NCBI RefSeq assembly: GCF_000226565.1
Contig: NC_016041.1
Coordinates: 1,798,001 to 1,862,000, forward strand
DNA length: 64,000 nt
DNA from: Glaciecola nitratireducens FR1064
GTDB taxonomy: Bacteria; Pseudomonadota; Gammaproteobacteria; Enterobacterales; Alteromonadaceae
Direction: 5' to 3'
The position numbers were made by a program, and so were the translations under genes. Numbering within the stretch: position 1 is the stretch's first letter; each line of letters starts with the position of its first letter. The notes beneath the pieces were generated by a model. It saw only the letters and a program-made list of their open reading frames with translations, did not search any database and was not told the DNA's origin. Positions 1-9,228 of this stretch are shown one piece after another.

Positions 1-1344
1 TTCAATTTTTTCGGCGCACCTTTTTATATGGCTCATAAGCACCAAAGTCTATCAACGCTTCCAAACCGGCACCTCTTCATCGATATGATCGAAGTTGTAG
101 GATCGTCACACCCATATTTTTCCTTAATGTTAGTGGACGTTATGCGTTTTTCTGACGTTTCATCAGCTTTTGATTACAAGGCCGGCGACGATATTTTACT
201 GCAGATAGTGAATCGTATTCACATTATATTCGGCGAGGACCTCATCCTCGGGCGGATCAGCGGAGATATTTTTGGCCTAGTATTTGAAGGTCGCTTAACA
301 GAGTCGGAAATGCAGGCAAAGTTCCAGTGCCTCGTTGAACATTTTAAAACGCCACTTTATACAAATGACACCGCCTTTATAGCTGACTTCAATGTGGGTA
401 TTGCGAGTCGAACACGAAGAAGTGTGACAGCGACAAAGATAATTTCTCTTGCCGAAGCCGCGCTAAAACAAGCTAAAAATAACCAGCATCAAAACTGCAG
501 TTTCGTAAACGATAACGAAAACTCAGTAACAGGCAGAGGCCTAGCATTGAAGGCGGACTTAACGCGTGCAATGAAAAATGATGAGTTAGAACTGTACTTT
601 CAACCAAAAGTGAACTTGGTCACCACAGAGATAATTGGCGCTGAATGCTTACTTAGATGGAATCACCCACTAGACGGTGTATTGTTTCCAGGTACGCTTA
701 TTGAGGCGGCAGAATCATATAACATGATGAACGAGTTAGGGCATTGGACAATATTACATGCTTTTAAACGAGTAAGATGCCTAAATAAGAAAGGAATAAA
801 TATAACCGTCTCGATAAATTTATCACCCAGTCAGTTGTATGACAGCGGGCTACCAAGACTTCTATCAGATTTACTTCAAGAATATGAAATTCAAGCAAAT
901 ATGATAGAGCTTGAGTTAACCGAAGATGTCGTATTATCAAATTCGTTGATGGTGAAGCGACAGCTAGATGAAATTCGCGCCATGGGCGTTAAGATATCTA
1001 TGGATGATTTTGGTAAAGGTTATTCGAATTTATCGTTCATACGCGATTTACATTTAAGTGCAATAAAAATTGATAAAACCTTTGTTATGGACCTTGAAGA
1101 AAACCCTGTCAACAAAGCGATTGTTAAAGCGACTAAACTCATCTGTGATGCAAAAAATGCTGAAGTGGTTGCAGAAGGTATAGAGACGGTTCAGCAATTA
1201 AACATCTTAAAAGACATTAATATACTCAGTGGGCAGGGCTTTTTGTTTTCGCCAGCTGTAAAATTTGATTCTTTTGTAGCTCTTTGTGAAACCGGAAATT
1301 TTAAACAGTTATTGGCAGATAAGGTGCGAAGCGCGGCAAGTTAA
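1..1344 (+). CDS. GGDEF-EAL protein, probably a c-di-GMP phosphodiesterase; 5' end cut by the window
   Basis: The reading frame is open to base 1. The first ATG (base 28) has no ribosome binding site and falls only a few residues before the LPNR motif that opens a GGDEF domain, so the true start and any sensor domain probably lie outside the window. The GGDEF half is degenerate: the signature reads SGDIF. The EAL half keeps most catalytic features: ECL in place of EAL (metal-binding Glu kept), SINLS, ELTED, MDDFG, IKIDK, AEGIE and the late GQG. By family knowledge this fits a phosphodiesterase with an inactive or regulatory cyclase domain. Activity is inferred. It is followed 41 bp later by astE on the same strand. 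Confidence 0.85.
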   Translation, partial: FNFFGAPFYMAHKHQSLSTLPNRHLFIDMIEVVGSSHPYFSLMLVDVMRFSDVSSAFDYKAGDDILLQIVNRIHIIFGEDLILGRISGDIFGLVFEGRLTESEMQAKFQCLVEHFKTPLYTNDTAFIADFNVGIASRTRRSVTATKIISLAEAALKQAKNNQHQNCSFVNDNENSVTGRGLALKADLTRAMKNDELELYFQPKVNLVTTEIIGAECLLRWNHPLDGVLFPGTLIEAAESYNMMNELGHWTILHAFKRVRCLNKKGINITVSINLSPSQLYDSGLPRLLSDLLQEYEIQANMIELELTEDVVLSNSLMVKRQLDEIRAMGVKISMDDFGKGYSNLSFIRDLHLSAIKIDKTFVMDLEENPVNKAIVKATKLICDAKNAEVVAEGIETVQQLNILKDINILSGQGFLFSPAVKFDSFVALCETGNFKQLLADKVRSAAS

Positions 1345-1385
1345 TGTTATGATTTAGTGGTCTTTACTAATTCGCAAAAGAAGTC

Positions 1386-2408
1386 ATGTCAACAAATCCA
1401 ATAAGCTTTTTAGCACAATCAAGATTCTCTCCTGAGACCATACAAGCTCAACAAAGATTTCAATTAAGCAATGGTACGACAGTGGAAACCTGCTGTCCCG
1501 GCGTCATTACGTTTGAGCCTGCGTCGTTGCATGCAGCAAAGTCTATCTTGCTCTCGTCAGGTGTTCACGGAAATGAAACTGCGCCCATAGAAATTTGCGA
1601 AGCCTTAGTTGAAGACTTGCTGCAAGAAAAAATTAAGACTCAACACCGTGTTATGTTCATTTTTGGTAACTTGCCGGCAATGAATATTGGTGAGCGCTTT
1701 GTTGAAGAAAATTTAAACAGATTATTTAACGCGTCGGTGTCTATCGATAACCAAGAGCAAGTGCGAGCGCAAGAACTAAAACGTGAAGTACATCGGTTTT
1801 TCGAGAGTGACTCTGCAGCACCGTCTTCACATTCTGACTCCAAGCGTATTCACTACGATTTGCACACAGCAATTAGAGAATCAAAAAACGAGAAATTCGT
1901 TGTTTACCCTTTTCTTCACGGACACGAATATAGCAAACAGCAGCTGCGTTTTTTGTCAGCGTGTGACGTGAACACGGTCCTGCTTTCACAATCGCCGACA
2001 TCAACTTTTAGCTACTACACTTCACGTAATTATAATACCCACGGTTTCACTGTAGAGCTGGGAAAAGTTAAGCCTTTTGGTGAAAATAATATGGCTAGCT
2101 TTAGGAATGTGAACGAGATGTTGACGCAACTTATTACACGCCAAGAACCTATTTTGCCGCCTCTTGATGAATGCCCGCTAGATGTGTTTGACGTTAAACA
2201 GGTTATTGATAAACACACTGACGATTTTAAACTACATTTCGCGGACAACATCCCAAATTTTACTGGCTTTCCAAAAGGAACCTTGTTGGCGACAGATGGT
2301 GACAAAGAATATCGAGCTCTTGAAAACGATGAAGCAATTGTATTTCCAAATGCTAACGTCGCCCTTGGTCAGCGAGCGCTATTAACGGTGGTCCGTTGTG
2401 AAATTTGA
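1386..2408 (+). CDS. astE: Succinylglutamate desuccinylase
   Basis: 340 residues, the usual length for AstE, the last enzyme of the arginine succinyltransferase pathway, which hydrolyses N-succinylglutamate to succinate and glutamate. The zinc-site motif SGVHGNETAP is near residue 60, a second metal ligand region (HYDLHTAI) is near residue 156, and the late catalytic-Glu region TVELGKV is present. It stands alone rather than in an astCADBE operon. Its 3' end overlaps the downstream HIT gene by 11 bp, so the two are probably translated together. Confidence 0.9.
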   Translation: MSTNPISFLAQSRFSPETIQAQQRFQLSNGTTVETCCPGVITFEPASLHAAKSILLSSGVHGNETAPIEICEALVEDLLQEKIKTQHRVMFIFGNLPAMNIGERFVEENLNRLFNASVSIDNQEQVRAQELKREVHRFFESDSAAPSSHSDSKRIHYDLHTAIRESKNEKFVVYPFLHGHEYSKQQLRFLSACDVNTVLLSQSPTSTFSYYTSRNYNTHGFTVELGKVKPFGENNMASFRNVNEMLTQLITRQEPILPPLDECPLDVFDVKQVIDKHTDDFKLHFADNIPNFTGFPKGTLLATDGDKEYRALENDEAIVFPNANVALGQRALLTVVRCEI

Positions 2409-2820
2409 ACTAGATAAACGTTTACAAAATGACAGCCATTTTGTGTGTAAATTACCACTTTCTCAGGTTAGATTGATCGACGACAGTCAGTTTATCTGGT
2501 GTGTGTTAGTACCTGAAATAAACACAGTCACAGAAATTATAGATCTGAGTGAATTACAGCAACGTCAGATGTGGTTGGAGTCGGCACTTCTCAGCAAAGC
2601 ATTGAAAGAAGGTTTTATTCCAGACAAACTGAACGTCGCAGCAATCGGGAACGTGGTTTCTCAGCTGCACGTACATCATATTTGCCGTTTTAAAACAGAT
2701 GTAGCCTGGCCTGCGCCGGTTTGGGGGCGCCAAGCGATGGTAAATTATCAGGAAAGTGACCGTTTAATGCTAATTAAAAAAATTCATGATTTACTAAAAG
2801 ACCAGGGTGCATTTAAATAA
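2398..2820 (+). CDS. HIT-family nucleotide-binding protein
   Basis: 140 residues starting at GTG and overlapping the end of astE. The histidine-triad region reads QLHVHHICRF near residue 91, so the first His of the usual HxHxH is Gln while the middle (nucleophilic) His remains. It is followed by the AWPAPVWG segment typical of short proteobacterial HIT proteins. Such proteins hydrolyse or transfer nucleotidyl groups, but the substrate cannot be told from sequence. The overlap with astE suggests co-expression rather than a shared pathway. Confidence 0.82.
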   Translation: MKFELDKRLQNDSHFVCKLPLSQVRLIDDSQFIWCVLVPEINTVTEIIDLSELQQRQMWLESALLSKALKEGFIPDKLNVAAIGNVVSQLHVHHICRFKTDVAWPAPVWGRQAMVNYQESDRLMLIKKIHDLLKDQGAFK

Positions 2821-2919
2821 GAATTGCTCTTGCAAGGATACCCTTAAATAAGAACGTCGGTATCAATAACCCTGCTTTTAAGAGCGCTCGAAAGTAAGAC
2901 TAGATAAATGAGACAGTAC

Positions 2920-3090
2920 TCAAATTAAACCAGCACTATCATCATCATCTTTATTGTTCGATTTTTGTCTTTGCGCCTCTTCAAACTCTTCGGAAAAATG
3001 AAACGGCTTAGATTTGAGCAGTGCTGTTATGGTGCTGATGATAAAAGCTAATACAATCACGATAATAGTAACAACAATCCAAGTGCTCAT
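2920..3090 (-). CDS. Small DUF2897-like membrane protein
   Basis: 56 residues. It starts [10 protein letters not shown], has one hydrophobic segment at about residues 4-25, then a charged tail rich in Glu and Lys ending in a run of four Asp. Its start overlaps the stop of the M15 peptidase gene by 4 bp (ATGA), which supports translational coupling and real coding. Small membrane proteins of this kind are assigned to DUF2897 in Vibrio and Alteromonas relatives; the assignment is from memory of the family. Function unknown. It is the last gene of the yffB-like/dapE/M15 operon. Confidence 0.7.
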   Translation of the reverse strand: MSTWIVVTIIVIVLAFIISTITALLKSKPFHFSEEFEEAQRQKSNNKDDDDSAGLI

Positions 3091-3764
3091 TTTTTTCCTC
3101 GATTTAAGGTGTAACGTTCAAATAACGAATTGAGGTGCAACAATACAGTATCCAAACCCAAAATACCTGATTCAATTAATTGCTCTCGCAATAAATCAAC
3201 AGAAAATGAGCTAATGATCTGCTCCGCTATCGGAGAGAAGGATAGGTGCCAAGGTTCAGCCGCTACTCCACCGGCGTATTTGGCATAAGGTCGGTGAAAG
3301 CCAAACTTAGACGCGTTGATTTCTACCCATCTCGCTAGCGCGGCACATGGGCCGTTACCCTCATATTCTTCAGTAACAAGTTCAAAAGGTACACCGCAAG
3401 CAGCCACTTTTGTGCGGTCGTAAATATCAAAGTCAGTTCCCCAATGGTGACGACTTCCCCCTGGAAGCGCTGACCAGAGAAGAATTGCATGCATTTTCTG
3501 AACATTGTTTAAGGACGCAGTATCGAGAACGTGACCATCAAGTGAGTTTAATTTTAGTTCGCCGCTCCATTTACGATCCCAAATACTTGCTTGCTTCGCA
3601 AAACTACGATAACTGCTCGCGATTTGTAAATCATGACCCTCAAGGCTTGCCGCTTCTTGCATTGCCAAAAACGCATCTTTGACTGCCGGCTGTAGCTGGT
3701 GTTTATCATCAACCTGAACAACATGTTCTTCATTTAAACCGAGTACTTGCTGTGCTGAAATCAT
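3087..3764 (-). CDS. M15-family D-alanyl-D-alanine carboxypeptidase
   Basis: 225 residues with the zinc carboxypeptidase pattern of the VanY/M15B group: SSYRSFAKQ near residue 46, the metal motif [10 protein letters not shown] near residue 104, and the third ligand region EPWHLSF near residue 170. No signal peptide is visible, which is unusual for a cell-wall enzyme and suggests a cytoplasmic or peptide-recycling role. It overlaps dapE upstream by 4 bp and the small DUF2897 gene downstream by 4 bp. With DapE, which makes diaminopimelate, the context is cell-wall peptide metabolism. Confidence 0.87.
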   Translation of the reverse strand: MISAQQVLGLNEEHVVQVDDKHQLQPAVKDAFLAMQEAASLEGHDLQIASSYRSFAKQASIWDRKWSGELKLNSLDGHVLDTASLNNVQKMHAILLWSALPGGSRHHWGTDFDIYDRTKVAACGVPFELVTEEYEGNGPCAALARWVEINASKFGFHRPYAKYAGGVAAEPWHLSFSPIAEQIISSFSVDLLREQLIESGILGLDTVLLHLNSLFERYTLNRGKK

Positions 3765-4891
3765 GCGAGAACACGCACTAATGTAGCGTAATAAATGTTC
3801 TCTAATGCTTTTATATTTTCAATATTAACGCGCTCATCTACTTTGTGAATGGTGGCGTTTTCTGGCCCTAATTCGATAACTTGAGCACCGGTAGGCGCAA
3901 TAAATCGTCCATCCGAAGTGCCACCAGCGGTCGATAATTCTGTATCTATGCCAGTGACTTCTTTTATGCTTTCGACAACGGCATCAACGAGTGTGCCTCG
4001 TTCAGTGATAAATGGCTGTCCATTAAACGTCCAAGCAATATCATACTCGGTATCGTGTTTTGCGAGTACTGCGATAACCTTATCTATCAATTGCTGGTCA
4101 GTTACTTCTGTTGAAAATCGAAAGTTAAAGCAAACCTCAACTGCTCCGGGGACAACATTTCCAGCACCGGTCCCAGCATGTATATTTGATACTTGAAAGC
4201 TAGTTGGTGGAAAAAACGCGTTACCTTGATCCCATGTCGTTGACGCTAATTCTGCTAATACAGGCGCAACGGCATGTATAGGATTTTTCACTAAATGAGG
4301 GTAGGCTACATGTCCTTGAATGCCCTTCACTATAAGGTCACCTGTTAATGAACCTCGTCGACCATTTTTAATTACATCACCGGTGTTGACTGTGCTTGAA
4401 GGTTCACCAACGATACAGTAGTCAATCTTTTCATTGCGTGCTTCTAAAGTGTCAATGACCCTTGTCGTACCATTTATGAATGGGCCTTCTTCATCACTAG
4501 TAATTAGATATGCAATAGAGCCTTTATGATTCGGATAATCTTTTACAAAGCGTTCGGTAGCGCATAGCATTGCCGCTAAACTTCCTTTCATGTCTGCGGT
4601 GCCACGGCCATATATAAATCCATCTGCAATAGTGGGTTCAAAAGGAGGGTACTTCCATCTTTCAGCGGGTCCTGTTGGCACGACATCTGTATGGCCTGCA
4701 AAGCAAAAAACAGGTTTGTCGGTGCCTTTGCGTGACCACATATTGGTAGTATCGTCGAAAACCATAGATTCATTATTGAAACCAAGAGGTCCTAAAATAG
4801 CATCCATATAGACTTGGCAGCCTCTATCTTCTGGTGTGACTGATTGACGCGAAACCAGATCCAAGGTTGTCTGAACAACGTCGCGTATCAT
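3761..4891 (-). CDS. dapE: Succinyl-diaminopimelate desuccinylase
   Basis: 376 residues, the normal DapE length. The M20 metallopeptidase ligands are in order: [35 protein letters not shown] and the late ATIHKVDE. The enzyme removes succinate from N-succinyl-LL-2,6-diaminopimelate in the lysine and peptidoglycan pathway. It starts at ATG, overlapping the end of the upstream reductase gene by 4 bp, and its own end overlaps the M15 peptidase by 4 bp. All four minus-strand genes here form one tightly coupled operon. Confidence 0.95.
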   Translation of the reverse strand: MIRDVVQTTLDLVSRQSVTPEDRGCQVYMDAILGPLGFNNESMVFDDTTNMWSRKGTDKPVFCFAGHTDVVPTGPAERWKYPPFEPTIADGFIYGRGTADMKGSLAAMLCATERFVKDYPNHKGSIAYLITSDEEGPFINGTTRVIDTLEARNEKIDYCIVGEPSSTVNTGDVIKNGRRGSLTGDLIVKGIQGHVAYPHLVKNPIHAVAPVLAELASTTWDQGNAFFPPTSFQVSNIHAGTGAGNVVPGAVEVCFNFRFSTEVTDQQLIDKVIAVLAKHDTEYDIAWTFNGQPFITERGTLVDAVVESIKEVTGIDTELSTAGGTSDGRFIAPTGAQVIELGPENATIHKVDERVNIENIKALENIYYATLVRVLA

Positions 4892-5232
4892 GCGAAGACC
4901 TCGCTGTAGTTTTGCGCACTAAATCCGACATAATAGTTACCTTCAGTGACCAGAATAGGTCGCTTTATCATGGCTGGATATTCAAGCATCAGTGCCAGAG
5001 CGGTTTGTTTATTGATCGCATCTTTTTGCTCTTCCGGCAATTTTCGAAAAGTTGTTCCGCGCTTATTTAGCATATTTTCCCAACCCACCTTTGCTTCAGT
5101 GTCTGCGAGCCATTTGGCATCTAATCCATCTTTTCTGTAATCATGAAATTGATATTCTATTTGGTTCGAGTCGAGCCACTTCTTGGCTTTTTTGATGGTG
5201 TCACAGTTAGGTATGCCGTATAGCTTTGTCAA
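4888..5232 (-). CDS. ArsC/Spx-family protein, YffB-like
   Basis: 114 residues starting at TTG, with an AAGGA ribosome binding site about 8 nt upstream. The N-terminal sequence [12 protein letters not shown] carries the single Cys of the YffB/ArsC thioredoxin-like fold, and RPILV near the C-terminus is the conserved cis-Pro region. YffB-like proteins usually sit directly upstream of dapE in gammaproteobacteria, as here. A glutathione-dependent thiol reductase activity has been proposed for the family; it is not shown by the sequence. First gene of the minus-strand operon. Confidence 0.85.
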   Translation of the reverse strand: MTKLYGIPNCDTIKKAKKWLDSNQIEYQFHDYRKDGLDAKWLADTEAKVGWENMLNKRGTTFRKLPEEQKDAINKQTALALMLEYPAMIKRPILVTEGNYYVGFSAQNYSEVFA

Positions 5233-5280
5233 TTTTTTTATCCTTGTATTTAATTACGTTCCAATATTAACGAAAATTAC

Positions 5281-5664
5281 TTATTGGATTATGTCGTAGC
5301 GAGCTTTTTGTAATGCCGCAACGGCTTTTGATAATGTATTTGATTTGACCAAAAAGTAATCTGTTTCGAATGTGGAGACAACAAATATGCTTATTTTGGC
5401 TGCGGCGAGAACCGCGCCAATTTCAGCCATAATGCCAACCATTGAGAGGTTGAGTGGGCCTAGTACCTCAAGCACTCGCCAATCGTAGTCTGACTCAATC
5501 GCTTCAATTTGGATATCTTGTTTCACCACTAATGACAATTCGTCGTGGGTTTTGCCGATAAAATAGAAATCGCTACTTAATACCGATGGAGGTATTGACT
5601 GCTCTTCACTCAATGAATGAATTGCAAACGTAGGCTCTAAAACCGAAAGTGTTTGTTTTCCCAA
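5281..5664 (-). CDS. ACT-domain protein
   Basis: 127 residues from a TTG start; no in-frame ATG lies nearby and a purine-rich GAGAG stretch precedes it. The C-terminal half (about 55-125) matches the ACT fold: WRVLEVLGPLNLSMVGIMAEI, then alternating strand and helix ending in a short tail. It resembles the small stand-alone ACT proteins of COG3603. These usually bind amino acids, but ligand and partner cannot be assigned. It is separated from the YffB-like operon by about 50 bp and probably has its own promoter. Confidence 0.75.
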   Translation of the reverse strand: MGKQTLSVLEPTFAIHSLSEEQSIPPSVLSSDFYFIGKTHDELSLVVKQDIQIEAIESDYDWRVLEVLGPLNLSMVGIMAEIGAVLAAAKISIFVVSTFETDYFLVKSNTLSKAVAALQKARYDIIQ

Positions 5665-5905
5665 TGGTATTCTCTCTTATCCACTAAAGTTGTGGATAAC
5701 CTTGTGTGCGACTTATGCCTAAGTGTATAACGCCATGTTTTAAATAGTAAATATTAATTGGCTATATAACGTGCACATCGATTATTAATCGTTAAATTAC
5801 ATATATTAACTGAAATAAAAAGCTTAATTGGACTGTATTTACGTGCTGTTTTCACGCAAACTATACACCGAAATTGTATACACTGAAAAGGATGATCGGG
5901 CCTAG

Positions 5906-6985
5906 ATGTCTTCACTCAATATTTATGCGGGCAGCGTTGCACGCAAAAGAATTCAAGAAGAAGGGTTTCACGCCGGACTATTTGGCGGCTTTTTAGGTGC
6001 ATCTGGAGGACCGAAGTGGTTCGTACTAGCAGGTTTAGATAAAGTTATTTTTCCTGAGTTTCTCGATTCGAGTTCATCGTCAATTGATATTATGGGAAGT
6101 TCTGCAGGGGCCTTTCGTGCCGCTTGCTTAGCTCAAGACAAACCGGCTGACGCCATTGAACGACTCGCCACTAACTACGCACAAACTGTGTATTCAGCAA
6201 AACCTAAGGCCAAGGAAATTACTGAAAAGGGATATGACCTTTTGTACCGGATGCTTGGTGAAAATGGTATTACTGAAGCCTTGAACTCAACTAAGAAGAA
6301 TGTGCATTTTTTCGTTCAGCATTGTCACGGTCTTGTTGGTTCTGAAAGAAAAGCGTCACAGCTATTAGGATTGTCAGTTGCCGCAGCAAGGAACATGGTA
6401 AAAAGGAAATCCATCTCAAGGCAATTTACGCGAGCCGTGTTTTCATCTAAGCCAAAACAAGATTTATTCGTTGACCCATATCATTTCCCAACGGATTATT
6501 ATTTGTTGGAAAAGGATAATTTTGTACCGTCATTAATGGCTTCGGGCTCAATACCTATCGTATTAGAAGGGATAAAAGACATACCTCATGCTAAGCCCGG
6601 AGTTTATCGTGATGGCGGCATTATTGATTATCATTTTGACCTGGCTTTTCAACAATCGGATCTGGTGCTTTATCCTCATTTTTATAATACGCCAACGCCA
6701 GGGTGGTTCGATAAAAATGTGCCCAGTAGGCAGTGCCACGAAAGTAGCTACGAAAATGTCGTTATGTTGGTGCCAAGCCAAGAATTTGTTGCTAGCCTTC
6801 CGTATTCAAAAATACCCGATAGGCAAGATTTTAAAGACATGGAGGCTGAGCAAAGGATCAAGTACTGGCTTGAAACGATAAAACAGTCAGAACGTCTTGC
6901 TGAAGACTTTATACAGCATTTAGAATCTGACAATATATTGTCGAGCATCAAACCGATAGACTTGAAGAGAAATAGAAAGGGTTGA
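5906..6985 (+). CDS. Patatin-like phospholipase
   Basis: 359 residues. The patatin elements are in order: oxyanion-hole glycines in GASGGPKW (about 30), the nucleophile elbow GSSAG (about 65), and the second member of the Ser-Asp dyad in RDGGIIDYHFD (about 234). No signal peptide is visible, so the enzyme is probably cytoplasmic or secreted by another route. Family members hydrolyse acyl ester bonds of lipids; the substrate is not predictable. The ATG at 5906 gives the full N-terminal strand before the oxyanion loop. It stands alone, flanked by minus-strand genes. Confidence 0.87.
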   Translation: MSSLNIYAGSVARKRIQEEGFHAGLFGGFLGASGGPKWFVLAGLDKVIFPEFLDSSSSSIDIMGSSAGAFRAACLAQDKPADAIERLATNYAQTVYSAKPKAKEITEKGYDLLYRMLGENGITEALNSTKKNVHFFVQHCHGLVGSERKASQLLGLSVAAARNMVKRKSISRQFTRAVFSSKPKQDLFVDPYHFPTDYYLLEKDNFVPSLMASGSIPIVLEGIKDIPHAKPGVYRDGGIIDYHFDLAFQQSDLVLYPHFYNTPTPGWFDKNVPSRQCHESSYENVVMLVPSQEFVASLPYSKIPDRQDFKDMEAEQRIKYWLETIKQSERLAEDFIQHLESDNILSSIKPIDLKRNRKG

Positions 6986-7425
6986 TGCTCGCAAGTGTAG
7001 AGTGATAAAACATTCACCTTTGCCAATACCTCAACAAACTATTGAACAATGCTTATTGGGCAAGAATCAATAAACCGTTCAATATCTATTCCAAAACCCA
7101 CTTTATTCCCTGCCATTGTTAAGTGAATATATTGTTGAATTGTCTTTTTTGGCAAAGGCAAAAGTGACAAAAATCCATTGTGTAATTTTGTTTTATTTCC
7201 TTGTTTTTAAAGTATTGGCTATATAAATCAGTTGGATGTATGTATAGCGATTCTGGCATGGTTTGTGATAAACACAAATGCCATACATAGCCTGGATTAG
7301 TAAGCTTATCTTTCAATAACGAGAAATATTACGCCCGCTTTCTGTGAACGACGCTCGCGAGCAAAGACAAGCGAGGAGGACAGCATAAACTAGGTGTCTC
7401 GGCTCAAGGAAAATTGATAACAAGA
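6986..7425. other. Gene-free interval of 440 bp between convergent genes
   Basis: AT-rich stretch between the patatin gene and the response regulator. Short open frames here have no recognisable motifs or convincing ribosome binding sites. The only clear structure is the bulged inverted repeat at 7239-7289. A 10-bp GC-rich palindrome, GCTCGCGAGC, lies near 7350. No terminator with a T tract was found for either flanking gene. Confidence 0.5.
7239..7289. repeat. Long bulged inverted repeat, possible structured RNA
   Basis: The right arm (7273-7289) is continuous and pairs with three blocks on the left: TATGTA (7239-7244) with TACATA, TGGCA (7254-7258) with TGCCA, and TTTGTG (7262-7267) with CACAAA, around a five-base loop. 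That gives 17 base pairs with bulges on one side only. No T tract follows on either strand, so it is not a standard terminator. Role unknown. Confidence 0.4.
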
Positions 7426-9228
7426 CTAAGGACGAAAGTTACTTAAACTTTCAGGTATATGGGCATAATAGCCTTGGTAATAATCTATTTTTAGCTTTCT
7501 TAAGATATCCAAAGACTCAGCAGTTTCAATACATTCAGCGACTACTTTAATGCCTTTTGCTTGAGCTATCCCAGCAATCGACTCCACCATTTTCTGACTT
7601 ATTTCGTCTTTATCGACATCACGTACAAACATGCCATCGATTTTGACATAGTCGACCGCTAGCAATTTCAAGTACTCGTATGATGATGTGCCTGTGCCGA
7701 AATCGTCTAGTGCAAACTTAAAACCGAGCTGCTTCAATGAGGAAATTAGCGCTTGTGTACTCTCTAAGTTTGAAATAGCGGATGTCTCCGTAATTTCAAA
7801 GCAAATTTGTGAAGGCGATACCTTATATTCACTGACGTAGGTCTTTATCACAGCGTCGGCGTTTGATTTAGCAATAAAGTCACCAGATAGATTAATAGAC
7901 ATTTCGACGTTAGTTGGCATTTTAGCGAGTGCACTAAAAGCATTTCGCAAAACCCATTTGTCTATTTCGGTAATAATATGAAACTTCTCAGCTACTGGAA
8001 TGAACTGGCCAGGAGGCTTAATTTTTCCATCACTCCCCATCAATCTAATGAGTACCTCAATTTTCTTGCCATTTTCTGCATTTATTGGTGTTATTTCTTG
8101 ATAATACAGAGTGAAAAGATCTTTCTCTAAGGCTTGATGAATCAACGGAATAATACGCATTTGCTGATGTGTTTTATCGATGTGTTGTTTCGTGAAGTTG
8201 TACACGGACACTTCACTACCGCCTTTTCTTTTGCTTTCAAAACAGGTTCGTTCTGCAATACTCATCAAATGTGACACAGAATCGATACTTTCATCAATCT
8301 CGACAAGCGCTGCACTTAGGGTATGCTTATACGCTTCTTCTCCCCACTCAAAACGATAACTTTCAATGGCGTCTTTGATCGTAGCGGTTCTTCTAATTGC
8401 ATGGTCAAGCGAATCAAGAGAGAAAAGCACCGCGAATTCGTCACCGCCTAATCGAGCAATGATATCATCTGATGAAAATAAGCTTCGCAAGAGGTCTGCC
8501 ATTTGTCTTAATAACTCATCACCTGCAATATGACCGCAGGTATCGTTGATAACTTTAAATTGGTCTAAATCGATAAACAGAAAATAGTAATGAGTGTTGC
8601 GGGGAACTGATAATTCGAGAACATTCTTTAACTCTAGTTCCATTGATGTTCTGTTAAACATGCGTGTTACAAAGTCATGGTTAGATAAATAGGTAATCTT
8701 ATCTTGAAGCCGTCTACGTTCATCTACTTCTCGGCGCAACCTCGCGTTGGCTGCCACTAACTCTTTTGTTCTTTCATTAATCTTAATTTCAAGGCTTTCG
8801 TTGGCACTCTCTAACATTGCGTTCGCTCTATCTAACGATTCTACCAGATTGCTGAGTGTTAAATGCGTATTGACTCGTGCGACTAACTCTTCTGAGCGGA
8901 CTGGTTTCACAATATAGTCAACACCCCCGGCGGCAAATGCCTCGCTGCTGTCGTTTTCGCTACCAGTTAAAAAGAGTATCGGAATATGTTTGTTTTTAGG
9001 GTCTTCTTTAATGCGTCGACAAACCTCTATACCGGTCATATTTGGCATATTGATATCAAGTATAATGAGATCTGGAGGGGTGCTATTGACAATTTCTAAG
9101 GCCGCTAGCCCTGAAGTAGCTATTAACATTTGTGCATTTAACGGTTTTAAGTGACTGATGATCACATTGATAGTTGTTGGGTCATCATCTACCGCTAGTA
9201 TTCTGAATGTCGCATTTTTATTAATCAT
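7426..9228 (-). CDS. Response regulator with GGDEF and EAL domains
   Basis: 600 residues. A receiver domain (about 8-122) has the acidic pair in VDDDP, phospho-acceptor Asp58 in LDINMP and the conserved Lys in VKPV. A coiled-coil linker follows (about 125-175), then GGDEF (about 180-345; GGDEF at 261-265, no RxxD inhibitory site since that position reads SSDD) and EAL (about 360-600; EVL at 391-393, with SINLS, FEITET, LDDFG, VKIDG and AECIE kept). It should make or break c-di-GMP under phosphorylation control. Its start overlaps the stop of the hybrid kinase gene by 4 bp, so that kinase is the likely partner. Confidence 0.92.
   Translation of the reverse strand: MINKNATFRILAVDDDPTTINVIISHLKPLNAQMLIATSGLAALEIVNSTPPDLIILDINMPNMTGIEVCRRIKEDPKNKHIPILFLTGSENDSSEAFAAGGVDYIVKPVRSEELVARVNTHLTLSNLVESLDRANAMLESANESLEIKINERTKELVAANARLRREVDERRRLQDKITYLSNHDFVTRMFNRTSMELELKNVLELSVPRNTHYYFLFIDLDQFKVINDTCGHIAGDELLRQMADLLRSLFSSDDIIARLGGDEFAVLFSLDSLDHAIRRTATIKDAIESYRFEWGEEAYKHTLSAALVEIDESIDSVSHLMSIAERTCFESKRKGGSEVSVYNFTKQHIDKTHQQMRIIPLIHQALEKDLFTLYYQEITPINAENGKKIEVLIRLMGSDGKIKPPGQFIPVAEKFHIITEIDKWVLRNAFSALAKMPTNVEMSINLSGDFIAKSNADAVIKTYVSEYKVSPSQICFEITETSAISNLESTQALISSLKQLGFKFALDDFGTGTSSYEYLKLLAVDYVKIDGMFVRDVDKDEISQKMVESIAGIAQAKGIKVVAECIETAESLDILRKLKIDYYQGYYAHIPESLSNFRP

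Noticed and set aside
7119-7316. 65-codon minus-strand frame in the interval before the response regulator
   Set aside because: No recognisable motif and no convincing ribosome binding site; the region is AT-rich and holds the bulged hairpin.
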